A stretch of 64,000 nucleotides of DNA from Bacteroidota bacterium (GCA_018267625.1 JAFDYC010000096.1:1-64000); one strand, 5' to 3'. Numbered from the stretch's first letter, positions 8,178 to 17,252 are shown. Made by a program: numbers and translations. The notes: generated from the letters alone by a model not told the origin.

Positions 8178-9881
8178 ATGAAAAAACTGATCCTTGCGCT
8201 CGCATTGGCTACTGCCGCTACGACAGGAGCTAATGCTCAGGTCACTTTAGGCAGCTCAGCACCTGACTTCAACCTGACGGACATCAACGGCCAGCCCCAA
8301 CACCTGTACAGCTACCTCGACTCTGGCTACACGGTCATCATTGACGTGTCTGCCGCCTGGTGCGGCCCCTGCTGGGCAGCCCACACCAGCCATGTGTTCG
8401 ATGACCTGATGACTCACTATGGCCCCAGCGGCACGATCACCCCCAAGAAGGTCATGGTCCTTTTCATTGAGGGCGAAAGCACCAACACGACGGCACAACT
8501 GCATGGTACCTCGAGCGGTTCCAGCTATGCTACCTTCTCTCAGGGCGACTGGGTAACCGGCACCAACTATCCCATCATTGACAATGCTTCTCAGAATGGC
8601 AACTACCTCTATGGAGGCTATCCTTCTTTCACCGTAATCGGTCGTGACCGAATCGTATATTATACAGGTGCAGGATATGGCAGCTCAATGAATGAAAGCT
8701 ATTGGCTCAACTACGTGAACATGGCCCCCAACTATCCACCTTCAACGACGGTTGATGCTAAGGCAGTGCCTTACAGCGGGCAGGATTTTTACATCTGCAA
8801 TGCTACGCCTACTGTTAAGTTCCAGAACTACAGCACCAGCAACACCATTACCAGTGCCACCATCAATGTAAAGAACGGCTCCACGACCGTGAAGTCTCAG
8901 CCCTGGACCGGAAGCCTGGCTCCTTTTGCTGTAGCTTCTGTTGCAATCCCCAGCTTTTCTGCTAACTCAGGCAACTACACCTTCGAAGTGAAGGTGACGA
9001 ACGACTCCAAGCCGACCAACGATGCCAGCACGGCCTTCCCTCTGATGATTTACAGCGCAGCTTCTGCTGCTACCAGCCCTTGGAATGAGAATTTTGAATC
9101 TACCAGCAATGGAGCATTACCCTCAACGATGAGGACTACAGACGCAGACAACGTATTTACTTTTAAGACAAACGGTACTTACACTGTTACTGGTGTAACC
9201 GGTTCCACTACTACTGCTGTTGCCGTTCAATATCAAGGCATGGCTACCGGTGGTACTGCCGAACTCCTTATAGGCAACTATAATACTGCCAGTGCAACCA
9301 ATGTAGCTCTTGACTTTGACTGGGCACATGCTTCCGTTAATGGCAGCAATGACAAACTCGAAGTAAAAGTTTCCAATGATTGTGGCGCTACCTGGAATAC
9401 CGCCTGGTCTGCTTCTGGTACTGCACTTGCAACCCATGCGGACGTAACAGGAATTTTCATCCCTGGTGCTGTTGGTGATTGGCAACACATCACGGTTCCC
9501 CTGACTTCCAAGAAGGGTAACAATATGATTGTAAAGTTTGTAGCTACCTCTCAAAAGGGCCAATATGGCTGGCTGGACAACCTGAAGATTACCAACACCA
9601 CCGGTGTTGCAAACGTGATCAACACAAATTCAGTAAACCTCTACCCCAACCCTACTGCTGATGTAGCGAACCTTGAGTTCAGCCTCGCTCAGAACAGCAA
9701 GGTTACCGTAAGTGTGATGGACGCAATGGGTCGTACCGTTTCTGTTCTTGCTGATGGTTACATGAACCAGGGCGCACAGAAAATCCAGATTCCTACCGCT
9801 AACCTCGCTGCCGGTGTTTATAACATCAGCATCCGCACCGAGCAAGGCAACCTTACTCAGCGCCTGTCTGTAGTGAAGTAA
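8178..9881 (+). CDS. Secreted thioredoxin-fold protein with T9SS type A sorting domain
   Basis: 567 residues from the ATG at 8178, chosen because it gives a clean signal peptide (MKKLILALALATAATTGANAQ). Residues of about 22-190 are a thioredoxin/AhpC-TSA-like fold with SAPDFNLTDINGQPQ and the redox motif AAWCGPCW. A beta-rich middle follows, with PKD-like and choice-of-anchor-J-like parts (DFDWAHASVNG, WQHITVPLTS). The last ~80 residues are a T9SS type A domain (NLYPNPTADVANLEF ... GVYNISIRTEQGNLTQRLSVVK). Predicted role: an exported, outer-membrane-anchored or released thiol-disulfide protein; the partner is unknown. It has its own promoter box and a strong terminator. Confidence 0.9.
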   Translation: MKKLILALALATAATTGANAQVTLGSSAPDFNLTDINGQPQHLYSYLDSGYTVIIDVSAAWCGPCWAAHTSHVFDDLMTHYGPSGTITPKKVMVLFIEGESTNTTAQLHGTSSGSSYATFSQGDWVTGTNYPIIDNASQNGNYLYGGYPSFTVIGRDRIVYYTGAGYGSSMNESYWLNYVNMAPNYPPSTTVDAKAVPYSGQDFYICNATPTVKFQNYSTSNTITSATINVKNGSTTVKSQPWTGSLAPFAVASVAIPSFSANSGNYTFEVKVTNDSKPTNDASTAFPLMIYSAASAATSPWNENFESTSNGALPSTMRTTDADNVFTFKTNGTYTVTGVTGSTTTAVAVQYQGMATGGTAELLIGNYNTASATNVALDFDWAHASVNGSNDKLEVKVSNDCGATWNTAWSASGTALATHADVTGIFIPGAVGDWQHITVPLTSKKGNNMIVKFVATSQKGQYGWLDNLKITNTTGVANVINTNSVNLYPNPTADVANLEFSLAQNSKVTVSVMDAMGRTVSVLADGYMNQGAQKIQIPTANLAAGVYNISIRTEQGNLTQRLSVVK

Positions 9882-9913
9882 AGTCTAGTTGTTTCATGCT
9901 CATGATCAACCAG

Positions 9914-9944
9914 GAGGCTGTCCCGAAAGGGGCAGCCTCTTTTA
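9914..9944 (+). terminator. Intrinsic terminator
   Basis: GAGGCTGTCCC and GGGGCAGCCTC pair (one G-U) around a GAAA loop, followed by TTTT. It lies 32 bases after the stop of the thioredoxin-fold gene. Confidence 0.9.
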
Positions 9945-10078
9945 TTATACCTCTTGCCTCGTCCTAAATAAGATTGACACAAAACCGCCAACATGGTTGA
10001 AAACACTGAGGTTCCTTCATCCATCGTTTACCGGTTCAATTCGTAGGTAGAAGTTCAGAGAACGGGCGTCACTTCATA

Positions 10079-11905
10079 ATGCCCCGAAAGGGGCCACGTA
10101 CCTTCGCGCTCTTCATGAAAAACCTCCGCTCGCTGCGCAAATATTTTTTCCGGTATCGCTGGCGATTCCTGCTTGGAGTTTTATTTATCACTGCTGCCAA
10201 TCTGTTTGCCGTTCTGCCGCCCGTGGTGGTTCGCCAGACCATTGATGGAGTCATTGGAGACATTAATGCATACCGATTGACGAAGGGTAGCGGCCTGAGC
10301 CGTGAAATGGCAGCCTATATTTTCTCGTTCGTGCTTTGGAATGCACTCATCATCCTGGCACTGGCTGTGCTACGGGGAGTGTTTATGTTTTTCATGCGTC
10401 AAACGATTATCGTGATGAGCCGGCATATTGAGTTTGACCAGAAAAATGAGATTTACAAGCACTATCAGGACTTAGATACCCAGTTCTATCGCACGCATTT
10501 CACCGGTGATTTGATGAACAGGATTTCAGAAGACGTGTCGCGTGTGCGGCAACACACAGGGCCGGCCATCATGTATCTGGTGAACTTATCGGTGCTGGCC
10601 ACCATGTGCATTTGGGGCATGCTGCGCGTGAATGCCACACTGACCTTGTATGTAGTTGCACCCATGCCCTTGCTGGCGGCTTCTATTTATCTGGTCAACA
10701 AATTGATTTATCGGAAGAGTGAGCAGATTCAGGCACAACTCTCTCAACTTACGACCACTGCGCAAGAGGCGTATTCCGGTATTCGGGTCATCAAATCCTT
10801 CGTGCAGGAACAAAATACCCTGGAGCATTTCAACAGCTTTTCCGAACAATACCGGAGCAGCTCCGTGAACCTTTCTCTAACAGAGAGCATCTATTTCCCT
10901 GCCATGAACCTGTTCATTGGTTTGAGTTTTTTGGCTACGGTGCTCATTGGTGGGTTTTTTGTGATTCAGGGCAGCATCACGCCGGGCAATATTGCCGAGT
11001 TCGTCATTTACATCAATCTGCTCATGTTCCCTATTTCCAGCCTGGGCTGGGTGGCCAGCATGATGCAACGTGCCAGTGTGTCGCAGCAGCGCATAGACGA
11101 ATTCCTCAACACCGCGCCTGCTATTCTTTCGCCGGTACAGGGCATTGAAAAATCTATAGAAGGACGAATTGTGTTTGAAGATGTCAGCTTCACCTATCCG
11201 CACACCGGCATCAAAGCCTTACAACATTTCAACCTGCTTATAGAGCCCGGCGAAAAAGTGGCCATCATCGGGAAGACAGGCTCTGGGAAAAGCACATTAG
11301 CGCACCTCCTGTTACGGATGTATGATGTGTCCGACGGGCGACTCCTGATTGACGATGTAACGGTGCCGGATTATGACTTGAAAAGCCTACGCCGCAACAT
11401 CAGCTATGCACCGCAGGAGCCGTATCTCTTTTCCGATTCGGTGTTCAACAATATCCGTTTTGGCCGCGAAGATGCCACGGCGGCAGAAGTACATGAAGCC
11501 GCACGCTTAGCCGATTTGAAAAAAGATATTGAAGGATTGGCTCAGGGCTTTGATACGATGATTGGCGAGCGCGGTGTGATGCTGAGCGGCGGGCAAAAAC
11601 AAAGACTGGTACTGGCCCGCGCAATCCTGAAGAAAAGCAGATTACTCTTGCTTGATGAATGCCTTTCAGCGGTGGATACCCGAACGGAACAAACCATCTT
11701 ACTGAACCTGCGCGAGTACCTGAACCAGCGTACCATCCTCGTGATTACACACCGCATCTTCAGCTCCTGGACTTTCGACAAGATCATCGTACTGGATGAT
11801 GGGAAGATTATTGAGCAAGGCACTCATGAATCCTTGATGCAGCTCAATGGGAAATATGCCCGTTTGTACCGGCACCAAACAGAACAGCAGGAGCAAACGA
11901 ATTAG
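10079..11905 (+). CDS. ABC exporter, fused permease and ATPase (MsbA/MdlB-like)
   Basis: 608 residues, the usual length for a half-transporter. The N-terminal ~330 residues contain six membrane spans of the ABC type 1 exporter fold (first span LLGVLFITAANLFAVLP). The ATPase domain has Walker A GKTGSGKST near 397-405, the Q-loop APQEPYLF, signature LSGGQKQR near 502, Walker B RLLLLDECLSAVD, and the switch His in ITHRI. It probably functions as a homodimer or pairs with a distant partner; substrate is unassigned (lipid, peptide or drug). A second ATG 12 codons in is also possible. The 3' end overlaps the convergent pseudouridine synthase by four bases. Confidence 0.93.
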   Translation: MPRKGPRTFALFMKNLRSLRKYFFRYRWRFLLGVLFITAANLFAVLPPVVVRQTIDGVIGDINAYRLTKGSGLSREMAAYIFSFVLWNALIILALAVLRGVFMFFMRQTIIVMSRHIEFDQKNEIYKHYQDLDTQFYRTHFTGDLMNRISEDVSRVRQHTGPAIMYLVNLSVLATMCIWGMLRVNATLTLYVVAPMPLLAASIYLVNKLIYRKSEQIQAQLSQLTTTAQEAYSGIRVIKSFVQEQNTLEHFNSFSEQYRSSSVNLSLTESIYFPAMNLFIGLSFLATVLIGGFFVIQGSITPGNIAEFVIYINLLMFPISSLGWVASMMQRASVSQQRIDEFLNTAPAILSPVQGIEKSIEGRIVFEDVSFTYPHTGIKALQHFNLLIEPGEKVAIIGKTGSGKSTLAHLLLRMYDVSDGRLLIDDVTVPDYDLKSLRRNISYAPQEPYLFSDSVFNNIRFGREDATAAEVHEAARLADLKKDIEGLAQGFDTMIGERGVMLSGGQKQRLVLARAILKKSRLLLLDECLSAVDTRTEQTILLNLREYLNQRTILVITHRIFSSWTFDKIIVLDDGKIIEQGTHESLMQLNGKYARLYRHQTEQQEQTN

Positions 11906-12495
11906 CGGCTGCTTTTCTTCAGTAAATCCTGAATCATTTGAGCATCTGCTTTCACAAAATCTCCGGGCATCATTCCCTCAATACTGATTGCACCGATGGA
12001 ATAGCGCAGCAGGCGAAGGGTAGGAAACCCTACAGCAGCCGTCATCCTGCGTACTTGCCGGTTGCGCCCTTCTGTGAGCGTGAGAGAAAGCCATGAGTCC
12101 GGAATGGATTTACGGAATCGGATGGGCGGAATGCGGGGTGCAAAGGATGGGAGGTGTGTGCATCGGATTGCTTTTGCGGGTCGTGTGTGATACAGTTTCC
12201 CATCCACGCGGATATTCAGCCCTGAAGAAAGTTGCTGCAAGGCTTCCTCGCTGATCAGGCCTTCCACCTGAACAAAGTAGCATCGCTCATGCCCGAATGA
12301 AGGATTCGTCAATTGAAAGGCCAGCTTCTTGTCGGAAGTCAGTACGATGAGCCCTTCGCTATCATAGTCTAGCCTTCCTGCCGGATAAATATCCCTGGGT
12401 AGTTTTTTTAAAAAATCTGCGAGTGTCTTCTTGTTTTCTGAATCAGAAAATTGCGAGAGCACTTCGAAAGGCTTGTAAAAAAGAAATGTGCTCAT
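11902..12495 (-). CDS. 23S rRNA pseudouridine synthase, RluE-like
   Basis: 197 residues of the RsuA/RluB/E/F family. The catalytic motif is GRLDYDSEGLIVLTSD near residues 40-55 (catalytic Asp in GRLD), with the family motif GRNRQVRRM near residue 145. There is no N-terminal S4 RNA-binding domain, which fits RluE (modifies U2457 of 23S rRNA in E. coli) better than RluB/RluF/RsuA. The opening FYKPFEVLSQFSD is also RluE-like. The exact target base in this organism is inferred. It is transcribed on its own after the terminator at 12548-12581 and ends tail-to-tail with the ABC exporter. Confidence 0.88.
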   Translation of the reverse strand: MSTFLFYKPFEVLSQFSDSENKKTLADFLKKLPRDIYPAGRLDYDSEGLIVLTSDKKLAFQLTNPSFGHERCYFVQVEGLISEEALQQLSSGLNIRVDGKLYHTRPAKAIRCTHLPSFAPRIPPIRFRKSIPDSWLSLTLTEGRNRQVRRMTAAVGFPTLRLLRYSIGAISIEGMMPGDFVKADAQMIQDLLKKSSR

Positions 12496-12544
12496 CAGGA
12501 TAAGGCCTCCCTGGAACCCGCACGGGTAAATGCTTTCAGCGAAT

Positions 12545-12581
12545 AAAAGAAAAAGCCCGGCAGAGTTGTGAGCTGCCGGGC
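12545..12581 (-). terminator. Intrinsic terminator downstream of batC
   Basis: GCCCGGCAG (12555-12563) and CTGCCGGGC (12573-12581) form a perfect nine-pair stem. On the minus strand it runs into TTTTTCTTTT. It separates the Bat genes from the pseudouridine synthase. Confidence 0.88.
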
Positions 12582-12610
12582 ATTATGAGGATGGGTTAGT
12601 AAGCACAATC
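12548..12610 (-). ncRNA. Candidate ~63-nt small RNA A (or batC terminator region)
   Basis: On the minus strand a promoter-like pair (TTG, 19 bases, TAATATTG) at 12617-12646 predicts a start near 12610. The transcript would carry UUGUG, then CUUACUAACCCAU (12603-12591), and end in a GCCCGGCAG/CTGCCGGGC stem (12555-12581) with a U-rich tail. Architecture and length match candidate RNA B at 28495-28557, and the 13-nt segment is the perfect complement of the one in RNA B. No open frame of note is present. The hairpin may simply terminate the batB-batC transcript; expression is unproven. Confidence 0.35.
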
Positions 12611-12616
12611 CCTTCG

Positions 12617-12646
12617 CAATATTAGTTCGCATTCTTTCGCACACAA
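12617..12646 (-). promoter_or_regulatory. Promoter-like pair before candidate RNA A
   Basis: On the minus strand TTG (12644-12646) is followed after 19 bases by TAATATTG (12617-12624), one mismatch from the Bacteroidetes -7 box TAnnTTTG at a normal -33/-7 spacing. Confidence 0.4.
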
Positions 12647-12762
12647 AAATTTTCGACTAAAATTTTTGAAGTGTTGTGGAGAAGCTGTGGAAAGGGTCAT
12701 TCGAATTTTTGAAGAAGCAAGCATGGAAGATGAATGAATGCGCACCGGGAACAAGGGGTAAG

Positions 12763-13494
12763 TCACCAGTCTTTTTCTAATCGAGTGGGTGGTGCTTTTT
12801 CCTGCTTCATCCGCTCGTGCAGTTTGCGCTCGTCTTGTTCCAGTGCATTCAGAATATTGTCTGCCTGCTGCTGAGAAATTTTACTCTGATCCGGCTCGGG
12901 CCTTTGCTGTTGCTGTTGTTGGTCCTTGCCTTGCTGATTCTGCTGCTGCTGATTCTTTTGGTTTTGCTGTTGATTCTGTTGCTGCTGATTCTTTTGGTTT
13001 TGATTTTGGTTCTGTTGGTTCTGTTGTTGATTTTTCCCTCCTCCGTTTTGTTGTTGTTGCCGCAGCTTCGCCAAAGCGTAGGATAGGTTGTATTTCGCAT
13101 CAGCATCTTCCGGATTGTTGCGAAGTGATTGCTTATAAGCATCTGCAGCCTGTTGCCATTTCTGCTCGCTCATAAATGAGTTACCGATATTGTATCGGGC
13201 ACTTCCTTTCTCTTCAGGTTGTTTGGATGATTGCGCTGCTTTATCCAGAACCTGACGGGCAGCGTCATACTTTTTCTGTTGCATCAGGGCATCGCCAAGA
13301 TTGAACATTCCTGGGGTGTACCCCGGTTGTTTCCGGAGAGCCTGCTGATATGCTTTTGCTGCTTCGTCGTATTTCTTCTGCTGATAGAGTTCGTTCCCTT
13401 TTTGTACCAGTTTCCGCTCCTGGGCAGAGGCAGGAATCGCAAAGCCCAGCAGTGCTACAAGAAGCAGAGGCAAAGAGGTTATGCGGTTTTCCAT
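12763..13494 (-). CDS. batC: TPR protein BatC with Gln/Asn-rich tail
   Basis: 243 residues with a signal peptide (ending near IPASAQ). About four tetratricopeptide repeats occupy residues 28-150 (LYQQKKYDEAAKAYQQAL, MFNLGDALMQQKKYDAARQVL, YNIGNSFMSEQKWQQAADAYKQSL, YNLSYALAKL). Residues of about 152-200 are almost pure Gln/Asn with a few Lys, encoded by a repetitive tract. The end (ILNALEQDERKLHERMKQ) is typical of BatC from Bacteroidetes aerotolerance operons. It probably works in the periplasm with BatB. Its start overlaps the 3' end of batB by 16 bases, so they are co-translated. Confidence 0.88.
   Translation of the reverse strand: MENRITSLPLLLVALLGFAIPASAQERKLVQKGNELYQQKKYDEAAKAYQQALRKQPGYTPGMFNLGDALMQQKKYDAARQVLDKAAQSSKQPEEKGSARYNIGNSFMSEQKWQQAADAYKQSLRNNPEDADAKYNLSYALAKLRQQQQNGGGKNQQQNQQNQNQNQKNQQQQNQQQNQKNQQQQNQQGKDQQQQQQRPEPDQSKISQQQADNILNALEQDERKLHERMKQEKAPPTRLEKDW
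12944..13002 (-). repeat. 23-base direct repeat in the Gln/Asn tract of batC
   Basis: A 23-base unit recurs at 12944-12966 and 12980-13002 with a 36-base period, encoding alternating Gln, Asn and Lys. It lies inside a larger low-complexity stretch (about 12900-13050) prone to slippage in whole codons. Confidence 0.75.
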
Positions 13495-14489
13495 AGTCGG
13501 ATGGGTCTGGCTCCTGGTATGAGGCGTTCGATGATAAGTAAGAGGAGTGCTGGGAGTAGGAAGAACTGGAAATAGGACTGAAAATCCACGTAAGCAATGG
13601 AACCCATATTCCTGCCTTCCATCTGATCTATACGCCCCACTAATCTGCTTGCTGCATCTTCAGCATTGCCCAGCAACTGATAGCTTCCACCACCAATTTC
13701 TGCGAGGTTGCGCAGCTCATCCTGGTTCAGTTTTGAGATGACTTGCTGGCCGTTTTCATCCAGCTTGGGGGTGTGTGAGTCTTCATTGAATAAAGGAGCT
13801 CCCTGCTCAGAACCGACACCGATCGTATGGATAATGATGCCTTGATCGGCTGCTTCTTTTGCAGCGGCTGCGGCCTTTTCATCATGATCTTCGCCGTCAG
13901 AGATGATGATGAGTGTCTTGTGGTTTCTTTCTTTTTGTGAAAAAGATTTCATGGCCATCTCAATCGCATCTCCAATTACAGTGCCTTGTGTAGGTGCCAT
14001 GGCCGGGCTGGCATTTTGCAGCATGAGTTGAACAGAAGCATAGTCCACCGTGAGGGGTGCCTGGAGGTATGCACGGCCCGCAAAAATGATTAGACCGACA
14101 CGGTCATTTCGAAGTTTGTCGAGCACCCGTTCGATGAATTGCTTGGCGCGGGTGAGGCGGTTGGGCTGAAGATCCTGCGCATACATACTGTTGCTCACGT
14201 CGAGTGCAATCATCACATCTACACCTTTTCGTTGCACCTGTTCCGGATGGCCGCCGCCTTGCAGGTTTGCAGCGCCCACCACTATGAGCATCAGTGCTGA
14301 TAAAAGAAGTACAGCCTTCAGTGCCAGGCGGCCCGGGATTCGTCCCAGAAATTGTGCTGTGGTGACCGGGCTATCGCCCATCTTTTTCAGCCTTCGGCTA
14401 CGCCACATCATCAGGAGCACCAAAGCCAGCACCAGCAGCGGTAAGGCAGATAGCCACCAGAGGTATTCGGGGTGTTGAAAGCGTATCAT
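13479..14489 (-). CDS. batB: BatB, membrane VWA-domain protein
   Basis: 336 residues from the ATG at 14489, chosen because it gives the conserved opening MIRFQHPEYLWWL; an upstream ATG at 14516 would add nine unrelated residues. Two N-terminal membrane spans (about 10-28 and 54-73) precede a von Willebrand factor A domain with an intact MIDAS motif DVSNSM near 95 and a downstream DGEDHD. A final membrane span (FFLLPALLLLII) closes the protein. BatB belongs to the Bacteroides aerotolerance set (MoxR, DUF58, BatA-BatE). Here only BatB and BatC are present; the gene upstream is a protease. Confidence 0.9.
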   Translation of the reverse strand: MIRFQHPEYLWWLSALPLLVLALVLLMMWRSRRLKKMGDSPVTTAQFLGRIPGRLALKAVLLLSALMLIVVGAANLQGGGHPEQVQRKGVDVMIALDVSNSMYAQDLQPNRLTRAKQFIERVLDKLRNDRVGLIIFAGRAYLQAPLTVDYASVQLMLQNASPAMAPTQGTVIGDAIEMAMKSFSQKERNHKTLIIISDGEDHDEKAAAAAKEAADQGIIIHTIGVGSEQGAPLFNEDSHTPKLDENGQQVISKLNQDELRNLAEIGGGSYQLLGNAEDAASRLVGRIDQMEGRNMGSIAYVDFQSYFQFFLLPALLLLIIERLIPGARPIRLWKTA

Positions 14490-14596
14490 GCGATGGCTGC
14501 AAATGTAGCCGGGCACAAGGCTCTAGGCAGGGGAGCCTGTTTTTTTGAAGTGATTTTTAACAGCTAAATACAGGAAGCTTCGTTCTGAATGCTTCG

Positions 14597-16288
14597 TTAT
14601 GGTTTAGGATGAAGTAAGGCATCATACTGTGTGGGCTTCAGCAACAAGACCAATGCTTTTTCAACATCTTCATCGCTGCGCAGGCTGTATGCAATGCGTC
14701 CGCGAAGGAAGTAGTAGCGTGAGATGATTTCACTTTCGAGCATTTCTTTCACTTGCTTTTGATTTTTCTGCAAGTCTTGCTTTTTATCATGGCTGAGTTT
14801 GGTACGCAAGGCGGCAAATTCAGGCTTTGCAGCATCGTAATACTTTTCGCGGCTGGCAGTCTGTTGCAATGAATCCAGTGCTACTTCTGTAGCGGTTTTG
14901 TAAGCGTAGTCTTTCCCTTCAAGCCATTTTGTGAAGGCATCCCACTCTGCAGGTGTCAGGCTGAAATGGGTTGCGTCCTGGAGCTGGAGGTGCTTCCGTA
15001 CATATTGAGTGGTGTAATCGAAAATGTAATTCCGTGCATATAGCGCTATGGCAATTCGGCTTATTTCAGGGCTACTCACATACACATCCGGGTCCACGCC
15101 ACCTCCACTGAGCACCGTCCGGCCATTTTTTGTCTTATACATTTTTTTCAGTGAATCGGGCACTCGGCCTACACTGCCGTCAGCATTTCGATGTGTATAA
15201 TCCAGGGCCTGAATACAGCGCCCGCTGGGTGTATAGTAACGGGCAGTGGTCAATTTGAGCCGGGCATTATAACCGAGCGGGCGTGTCGTTTGCACCAACC
15301 CTTTGCCATAGCTGCGCTCTCCGATGATGATTCCCCGGTCTAAATCCTGCATCGTACCTGCCACAATTTCAGAAGCTGAAGCTGAAGAATGATTCACCAA
15401 TACGGCCAGCGGAATGTTGAGGTTCCAGGGAGTACTCTGAGTCTTAAAGTCCTTATCCCAATCCTGCATCTTCCCATGCGTACTTACGACCAGTTGGTCG
15501 CGGTCAATAAAGAGGTTGCACATACTGACGGCTTCGTCAAGCAGGCCACCTGGATTGTTGCGTAAGTCCAACACTACGGCACTGAGGTTGGGCTGCACCG
15601 CTTTTAGGCTGTCAAGTGCTTCGCGTACCTGATTCGCACAGCCTGGAGTAAACTGAGTGAGCCGGACAAAAGCCACATTATTCCCTGTACCGATGAGGCC
15701 GGCAAAGGGGACGGAGGAGAGCTCAATTTCACCGCGGGTAACCATTCGGTTTTCTTCAGTGCCTGTGTAAGCATCTTTCACTAGAATATTGACCTGTGTC
15801 CCGGGAGAGCCTTTTAATAAAGTGCTCACTTCGTCCACTCTTCTTCCTTTTAATGTATGCCCGTCAATCGAGATCACCTCATCGCCGGGATGAAGACCTG
15901 CTTTTTGTGCCGGGCTGCCTTCATACACATCCCCCACGAGTGTGCTTTCGCCAATCCGACGCATGGTAGCACCGATACCTCCATATTTTCCCGTCGTTTG
16001 AAATTCATAATCCTCGATATCACTTTCGGTGATGTAGTTTGTGTAGGGGTCGAGGCTGTTGAGCATAGCGTCAATCCCAATCTTGCTGAGCTTACCCGGC
16101 TCTATCGGATCTACGTAGTAGGTGTTCAGCTCTTTGAAAAGTGTAGCGTAGATGTCAAGATTTTTAGAAATCTCGAAATAGGAACCTTCATTCTTGCCCT
16201 GGATGAAAAGGCTGGAAATCAAAAAGAGGGATGCGAAGCCCAGCAACAAACGGGCGCGCCGGGAAACTTTATTGAATCGGAAAAACAT
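14597..16288 (-). CDS. C-terminal processing peptidase, S41 family
   Basis: 563 residues with an N-terminal signal anchor (LLLGFASLFLISSLFI). Residues of about 90-180 form a PDZ domain (GIGATMRRIGE ... GLHPGDEVISIDG). The S41 protease core follows, with the nucleophile in NHSSASASEIVAGT (near 303) and the catalytic lysine in GERSYGKGLVQT (near 328). The length of about 550 and the C-terminal helical extension are usual for CtpA-type proteases of Bacteroidetes. It would cleave periplasmic proteins or peptidoglycan hydrolases from their C-termini. It starts a transcript that reads toward the Bat genes, 107 bases before batB; co-transcription is possible. Confidence 0.93.
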   Translation of the reverse strand: MFFRFNKVSRRARLLLGFASLFLISSLFIQGKNEGSYFEISKNLDIYATLFKELNTYYVDPIEPGKLSKIGIDAMLNSLDPYTNYITESDIEDYEFQTTGKYGGIGATMRRIGESTLVGDVYEGSPAQKAGLHPGDEVISIDGHTLKGRRVDEVSTLLKGSPGTQVNILVKDAYTGTEENRMVTRGEIELSSVPFAGLIGTGNNVAFVRLTQFTPGCANQVREALDSLKAVQPNLSAVVLDLRNNPGGLLDEAVSMCNLFIDRDQLVVSTHGKMQDWDKDFKTQSTPWNLNIPLAVLVNHSSASASEIVAGTMQDLDRGIIIGERSYGKGLVQTTRPLGYNARLKLTTARYYTPSGRCIQALDYTHRNADGSVGRVPDSLKKMYKTKNGRTVLSGGGVDPDVYVSSPEISRIAIALYARNYIFDYTTQYVRKHLQLQDATHFSLTPAEWDAFTKWLEGKDYAYKTATEVALDSLQQTASREKYYDAAKPEFAALRTKLSHDKKQDLQKNQKQVKEMLESEIISRYYFLRGRIAYSLRSDEDVEKALVLLLKPTQYDALLHPKP

Positions 16289-16438
16289 GATTTGAAACTT
16301 ACAGGAATTATTGCAGGAAGCAAGCTACAATGAGGCTTTCTAAAAGAAACTGCTAAAAACAGCCTGATAACCGACAATGTTTGGCATCACCATGGATATG
16401 AAATACCTTGCTCTTATATTCTAAACGGCTCTTGTGAC

Positions 16439-17209
16439 ATGAAAAAAGTTTTCCTCTTATCGGCTGTAGCATTATTAGCCATCGCAGGCTCTGCTTTTGC
16501 CCAAAACATAATTACTGAAAACGGAACCGACAGTGCTCAAAAGGCCTATACTTCCGGCGCAGACTTGACTGTAGTGAACGGCATCCGCAGCGGCACTTCT
16601 ACAGATGTAGTGCTCAAATGGAGCATCGTCTCTGCCAGCACCACCTTTGGCCCGGGTTGGGAAATAGTTGGTTCCGGTGTTTGCGACAACAACATTTGCT
16701 GGAATGCACAAAATGCCTCCAACAACTTGTTCAACAACGACACCCTGATTGAAAGCAACCCTTACGACAATAGTCCTTTTCCTACAGGCGGCTCGTTTGG
16801 CAGCTTGCATGATTTTCACGTGGTCTTTGCAGCCAACAACCCTCCTAATGGTAGCGCGGCTATCGTTCGTGTGAATGCAATGGACAAAAACAGCCTGACT
16901 ACGCGGACGCTCACATTCATTGCTTACAAAGGCACTTTGGGCGTGAATACGTTCAAGAGTTCGGATGACATCGTTCTCTTCCCCAACCCAGCTCATGAAG
17001 CAGTAAACGTGGTTTATGATCCTTCATTAGGTGTGAAGACCATTGCGGTATATAATCTGATTGGTAAACTGGTAGGCCCTCTTTACCGTCCTACGTCAAC
17101 GGGTAGTGCCCATATTGATCTCGGTGAAGTGCCAACCGGTGTTTATTTCCTCCGTCTGATGGATGGCCAGGGCCGTGTAGTAGCTACCCGCCGCTTCACC
17201 CGTCAATAA
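16439..17209 (+). CDS. Secreted protein with T9SS type A sorting domain
   Basis: 256 residues. The signal peptide (MKKVFLLSAVALLAIAGSAFAQ) is followed by a beta-rich domain of about 150 residues (TTFGPGWEIVGSGVCDNNICWN, then FHVVFAANN), which resembles DUF-type single-domain secreted proteins with a disulfide (Cys in VCDNNICW). The last ~75 residues are a T9SS type A domain (VLFPNPAHEAVNVVYD ... GVYFLRLMDGQGRVVATRRF). Function is unknown; extracellular or surface-attached. Monocistronic, with a terminator 18 bases after the stop. Confidence 0.88.
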   Translation: MKKVFLLSAVALLAIAGSAFAQNIITENGTDSAQKAYTSGADLTVVNGIRSGTSTDVVLKWSIVSASTTFGPGWEIVGSGVCDNNICWNAQNASNNLFNNDTLIESNPYDNSPFPTGGSFGSLHDFHVVFAANNPPNGSAAIVRVNAMDKNSLTTRTLTFIAYKGTLGVNTFKSSDDIVLFPNPAHEAVNVVYDPSLGVKTIAVYNLIGKLVGPLYRPTSTGSAHIDLGEVPTGVYFLRLMDGQGRVVATRRFTRQ

Positions 17210-17227
17210 TTTCCTTGAATATTTATG

Positions 17228-17252
17228 CAGCTCCACCTCGTGGGGCTGTTTT
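17228..17252 (+). terminator. Intrinsic terminator
   Basis: CAGCTCCAC and GTGGGGCTG pair with one G-U around a CTC loop, followed by TTTTAATTT. It ends the preceding T9SS protein transcript. Confidence 0.8.

Noticed and set aside
12661..12714. Replication origin
   Set aside because: Only two imperfect DnaA-like boxes, no dnaA nearby and no skew data; kept as a low-interest finding only.
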